A DNA stretch of 64,000 bases, taken from NCBI RefSeq assembly GCF_023375975.1, contig NC_064409.1, forward strand, positions 40,671,501-40,735,500, given 5' to 3'. The notes beneath the pieces were generated by a model. That model was not told the origin of the DNA, did not search any database, and saw nothing but the letters and a program-made list of their open reading frames with translations. Origin of the DNA: Astyanax mexicanus. Lineage: Eukaryota; Chordata; Actinopteri; Characiformes; Acestrorhamphidae. The stretch's first letter is position 1. Each line of letters starts with the position of its first letter. Position numbers and translations under genes: made by a program. Shown piece after piece: positions 62,761 to 64,000 of the stretch.

Positions 62761-64000
62761 AAAATTTTTCAAACTTTTTTTTGCCTCAAAATTTTTTTGG
62801 ATCAAAATTTTTTCGAACTTTTTTTTGGGTCAAAATTTTTTTGGTCCCAAAAATTTTCGAACTTTTATTTGGCTCAAAATTTTTTTGGTCCCAAAATTTA
62901 TTGAACTTTTTTTTGGCTCAAAATTTTTTTGGTCCCAAAATTTTTCGAACTTTTTTTTGGCTCAAAATTTTTTTGGTCCCAAAATTTTTCAAACTTTTTT
63001 TTTGGGTCAAAATTTTTTTGGTCACAAAATTTTTCGAACTTTTTTTTAGGTCAAAATTTTTTCGAAGTTTTTTTTGGGTCAAAATTTTTTTGGTCCCAAA
63101 ATTTTTCGAACTTTTTTTTTGCTCAAAATTTTTTCGAAGTTTTTTTTGGGTTCAATATTTTTCGAACTTTTTTTTTCGTCAAAATTTTTTTGGTACCAAA
63201 GTTTTTGAAACTTTTTTTTGGGTCAAAATTTTTTTGGGTCAAAATTTTTTCGAACTTTTTTTTGGCTGAAAATTTTTTCGAACTTTTTTTTGGGTCAAAA
63301 TTTTTTTGGATCAAAATTTTTTCGAACTTTTTTTTGGTCCCAAAATTTTTCAAACTTTTTTTTGCCTCAAAATTTTTTTGGATCAAAATTTTTTCGAACT
63401 TTTTTTTGGGTCAAAATTTTTTTGATCCCAAAAATTTTCGAACTTTTATTTGGCTCAAAATTTTTTTGGTCCCAAAATTTTTTGAACTTTTTTTTGGCTC
63501 AAAATTTTTTTGGGTCAAAATTTTTTCGAAGTTTTTTTGGGGTTCAATATTTTTCGATCTTTTTTTGGGTCAAAATTTTTTTGGTCCCAAAACTTTTTTG
63601 AACTTTTTTTTGGGTCAAAATTTTTTTGGGTTCAGTATTTTTCGAACTTTTTTTGGGGTCAAAATTTTTTTGGATCAAAATTTTTTCGAACTTTCTTTTG
63701 GTCCCAAAATTTTTCAAACTTTTTTTTGCCTCAAAATTTTTTTGGATCAAAATTTTTTCAAACTTTTTTTTGGGTCAAAATTTTTTTGGTCCCAAAAATT
63801 TTCGAACTTTTATTTGGCTCAAAATTTTTTTGGTCCCAACATTTTTTGAACTTTTTTTTTGGCTCAAAATTTTTTTGGGTCAAAATTTTTTTGGGTTCAG
63901 TTTTTTTCGAACTTTTTTTTGGGTCAAAATTTTTTTGGTCCCAAAATTTTTCAAACTTTTTTTTGGGTCAAAATTTTTTCGAAGTTTTTTTTGGGTCAAA

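Larger units (their letters stand above)
37352..64000 (+). repeat. T-rich modular satellite array (satellite 2), 16 and 28 bp modules, commonly 44 bp
   Basis: The array is built from short pieces. Headers are GGTCCCAAAATTTTT, GGGTCAAAATTTTTT or GGCTCAAAATTTTTT, and GGGTTCAATATTTTT. A header is followed either directly by another header (about 16 bp step) or by a tail, CGAAC or CGAAG plus T7-T9 (about 28 bp step). The commonest pair, GGTCCC-header plus CGAAC tail plus GGCTC-header, is 44 bp. Composition of that pair is about 27% GC with 22 T and 10 A on the + strand. The array is in one orientation to the window end. The consensus has no stop codon in any + frame, so very long but meaningless F/K/L/S/N-rich open frames arise, up to about 1,000 codons. 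No interruption by other DNA is seen. I cannot match it to a named satellite. Confidence 0.96.
49947..64000 (+). repeat. Distal domain of satellite 2 with its own variant set
   Basis: Beyond the 3.5 kb tandem the array changes character. GGGTTCAGTATTTTT replaces or joins GGGTTCAATATTTTT (about 49,965, 51,135, 53,610, 55,797, 57,128, 58,154, 59,001, 59,536, 61,489, 61,577, 63,630). CGATCTTTTTTT appears, GGCTGAAAATTTTTTCG becomes common, and AAATTTTTCCAAC and GCCTCAAAATTT (62,291, 62,772, 63,365, 63,728) occur. After about 60 kb, GGATCAAAATTTTTTC and TTTTATTTGGCTC are frequent. Repeats here are shorter and more diverged than the 3.5 kb unit. The array continues past the window end. Confidence 0.8.

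Noticed and set aside
37256..64000. Very long open frames on the + strand of satellite 2 and K-rich ones on the - strand
   Set aside because: They follow from a stop-free low-complexity repeat; all three frames are open at once and the peptides are simple repeats of FF, K, S, N and L. No real protein family is recognisable.
1..64000. CENP-B box in either satellite
   Set aside because: TTCGAA in satellite 2 matches only the first part of the box and the required CGGG half is absent; in satellite 1 the CCCGCGG joint does not fit the pattern on either strand.
37352..64000. Telomeric or subtelomeric short repeat
   Set aside because: Module length and sequence do not fit any telomere motif such as TTTAGGG or TTAGGG, and no such motif appears in tandem.
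37352..64000. Rho-independent terminators or promoters suggested by long T tracts and TATA-like AATATT
   Set aside because: The T tracts are part of the repeat, lack GC stems, and occur every 14-28 bp. TTCAATATTTTT is a header variant, not a positioned promoter.

Overview
This window is satellite DNA from a eukaryotic chromosome. I find no protein-coding gene, rRNA, tRNA, CRISPR array, operon, origin or recognisable transposon. It holds two head-to-tail tandem arrays that meet at an abrupt junction near 37,351 and run off both ends of the window.

Region 1 (1 to about 37,351) is a satellite of 178 bp monomers, about 210 copies, roughly 36% GC by count on the consensus. All copies lie in one orientation. 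Taking CGCGGTATG as the start, the monomer carries a near-palindrome around AAAATTTT at unit positions 17-32, a conserved NsiI-type ATGCAT followed by GCATGGGCATGG, a second near-palindrome around GGGCC at 99-114, TTTTTGACCC near 150, an A7 run and a CCGCGG at the unit joint. Monomers fall into subfamilies defined by linked variants. They are arranged in higher-order repeats: a 5-monomer block in tandem at 7.6-9.4 kb, a block of about 34 monomers (6.06 kb) in tandem at 12.6-24.6 kb, and an 11-monomer block (1,959 bp) in tandem at 27.2-31.1 kb. The block at the left end of the window recurs about 26 kb away.

Region 2 (37,352 to 64,000) is a second satellite, about 27% GC, very T-rich on the + strand. 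It is assembled from short modules of about 16 and 28 bp, most often paired as 44 bp. Its headers are GGTCCCAAAA, GGGTCAAAA or GGCTCAAAA, and GGGTTCAATA. Its tails are CGAAC or CGAAG followed by T7-T9. Its first 1.6 kb is degenerate. From 38.97 to 49.95 kb it holds three near-identical tandem copies of a 3.5-3.95 kb higher-order unit. Beyond 49.95 kb come shorter nested duplications (408, 544, 572, about 487 and 1,626 bp) with their own diagnostic variants (CAGTATT, CGATC, GGCTGAAAA).

The most frequent variants in both arrays are CpG to TpG or CpA changes, which suggests long-term cytosine methylation. The minus strand of the 178 bp monomer shows a collinear resemblance to the modules of the second satellite, so the two may share an origin. 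The organism cannot be named from sequence alone. A nucleosome-sized 178 bp monomer with higher-order repeats and CpG decay would fit a plant (or another CpG-methylating eukaryote) centromeric or pericentromeric block, but centromere function is inference only.
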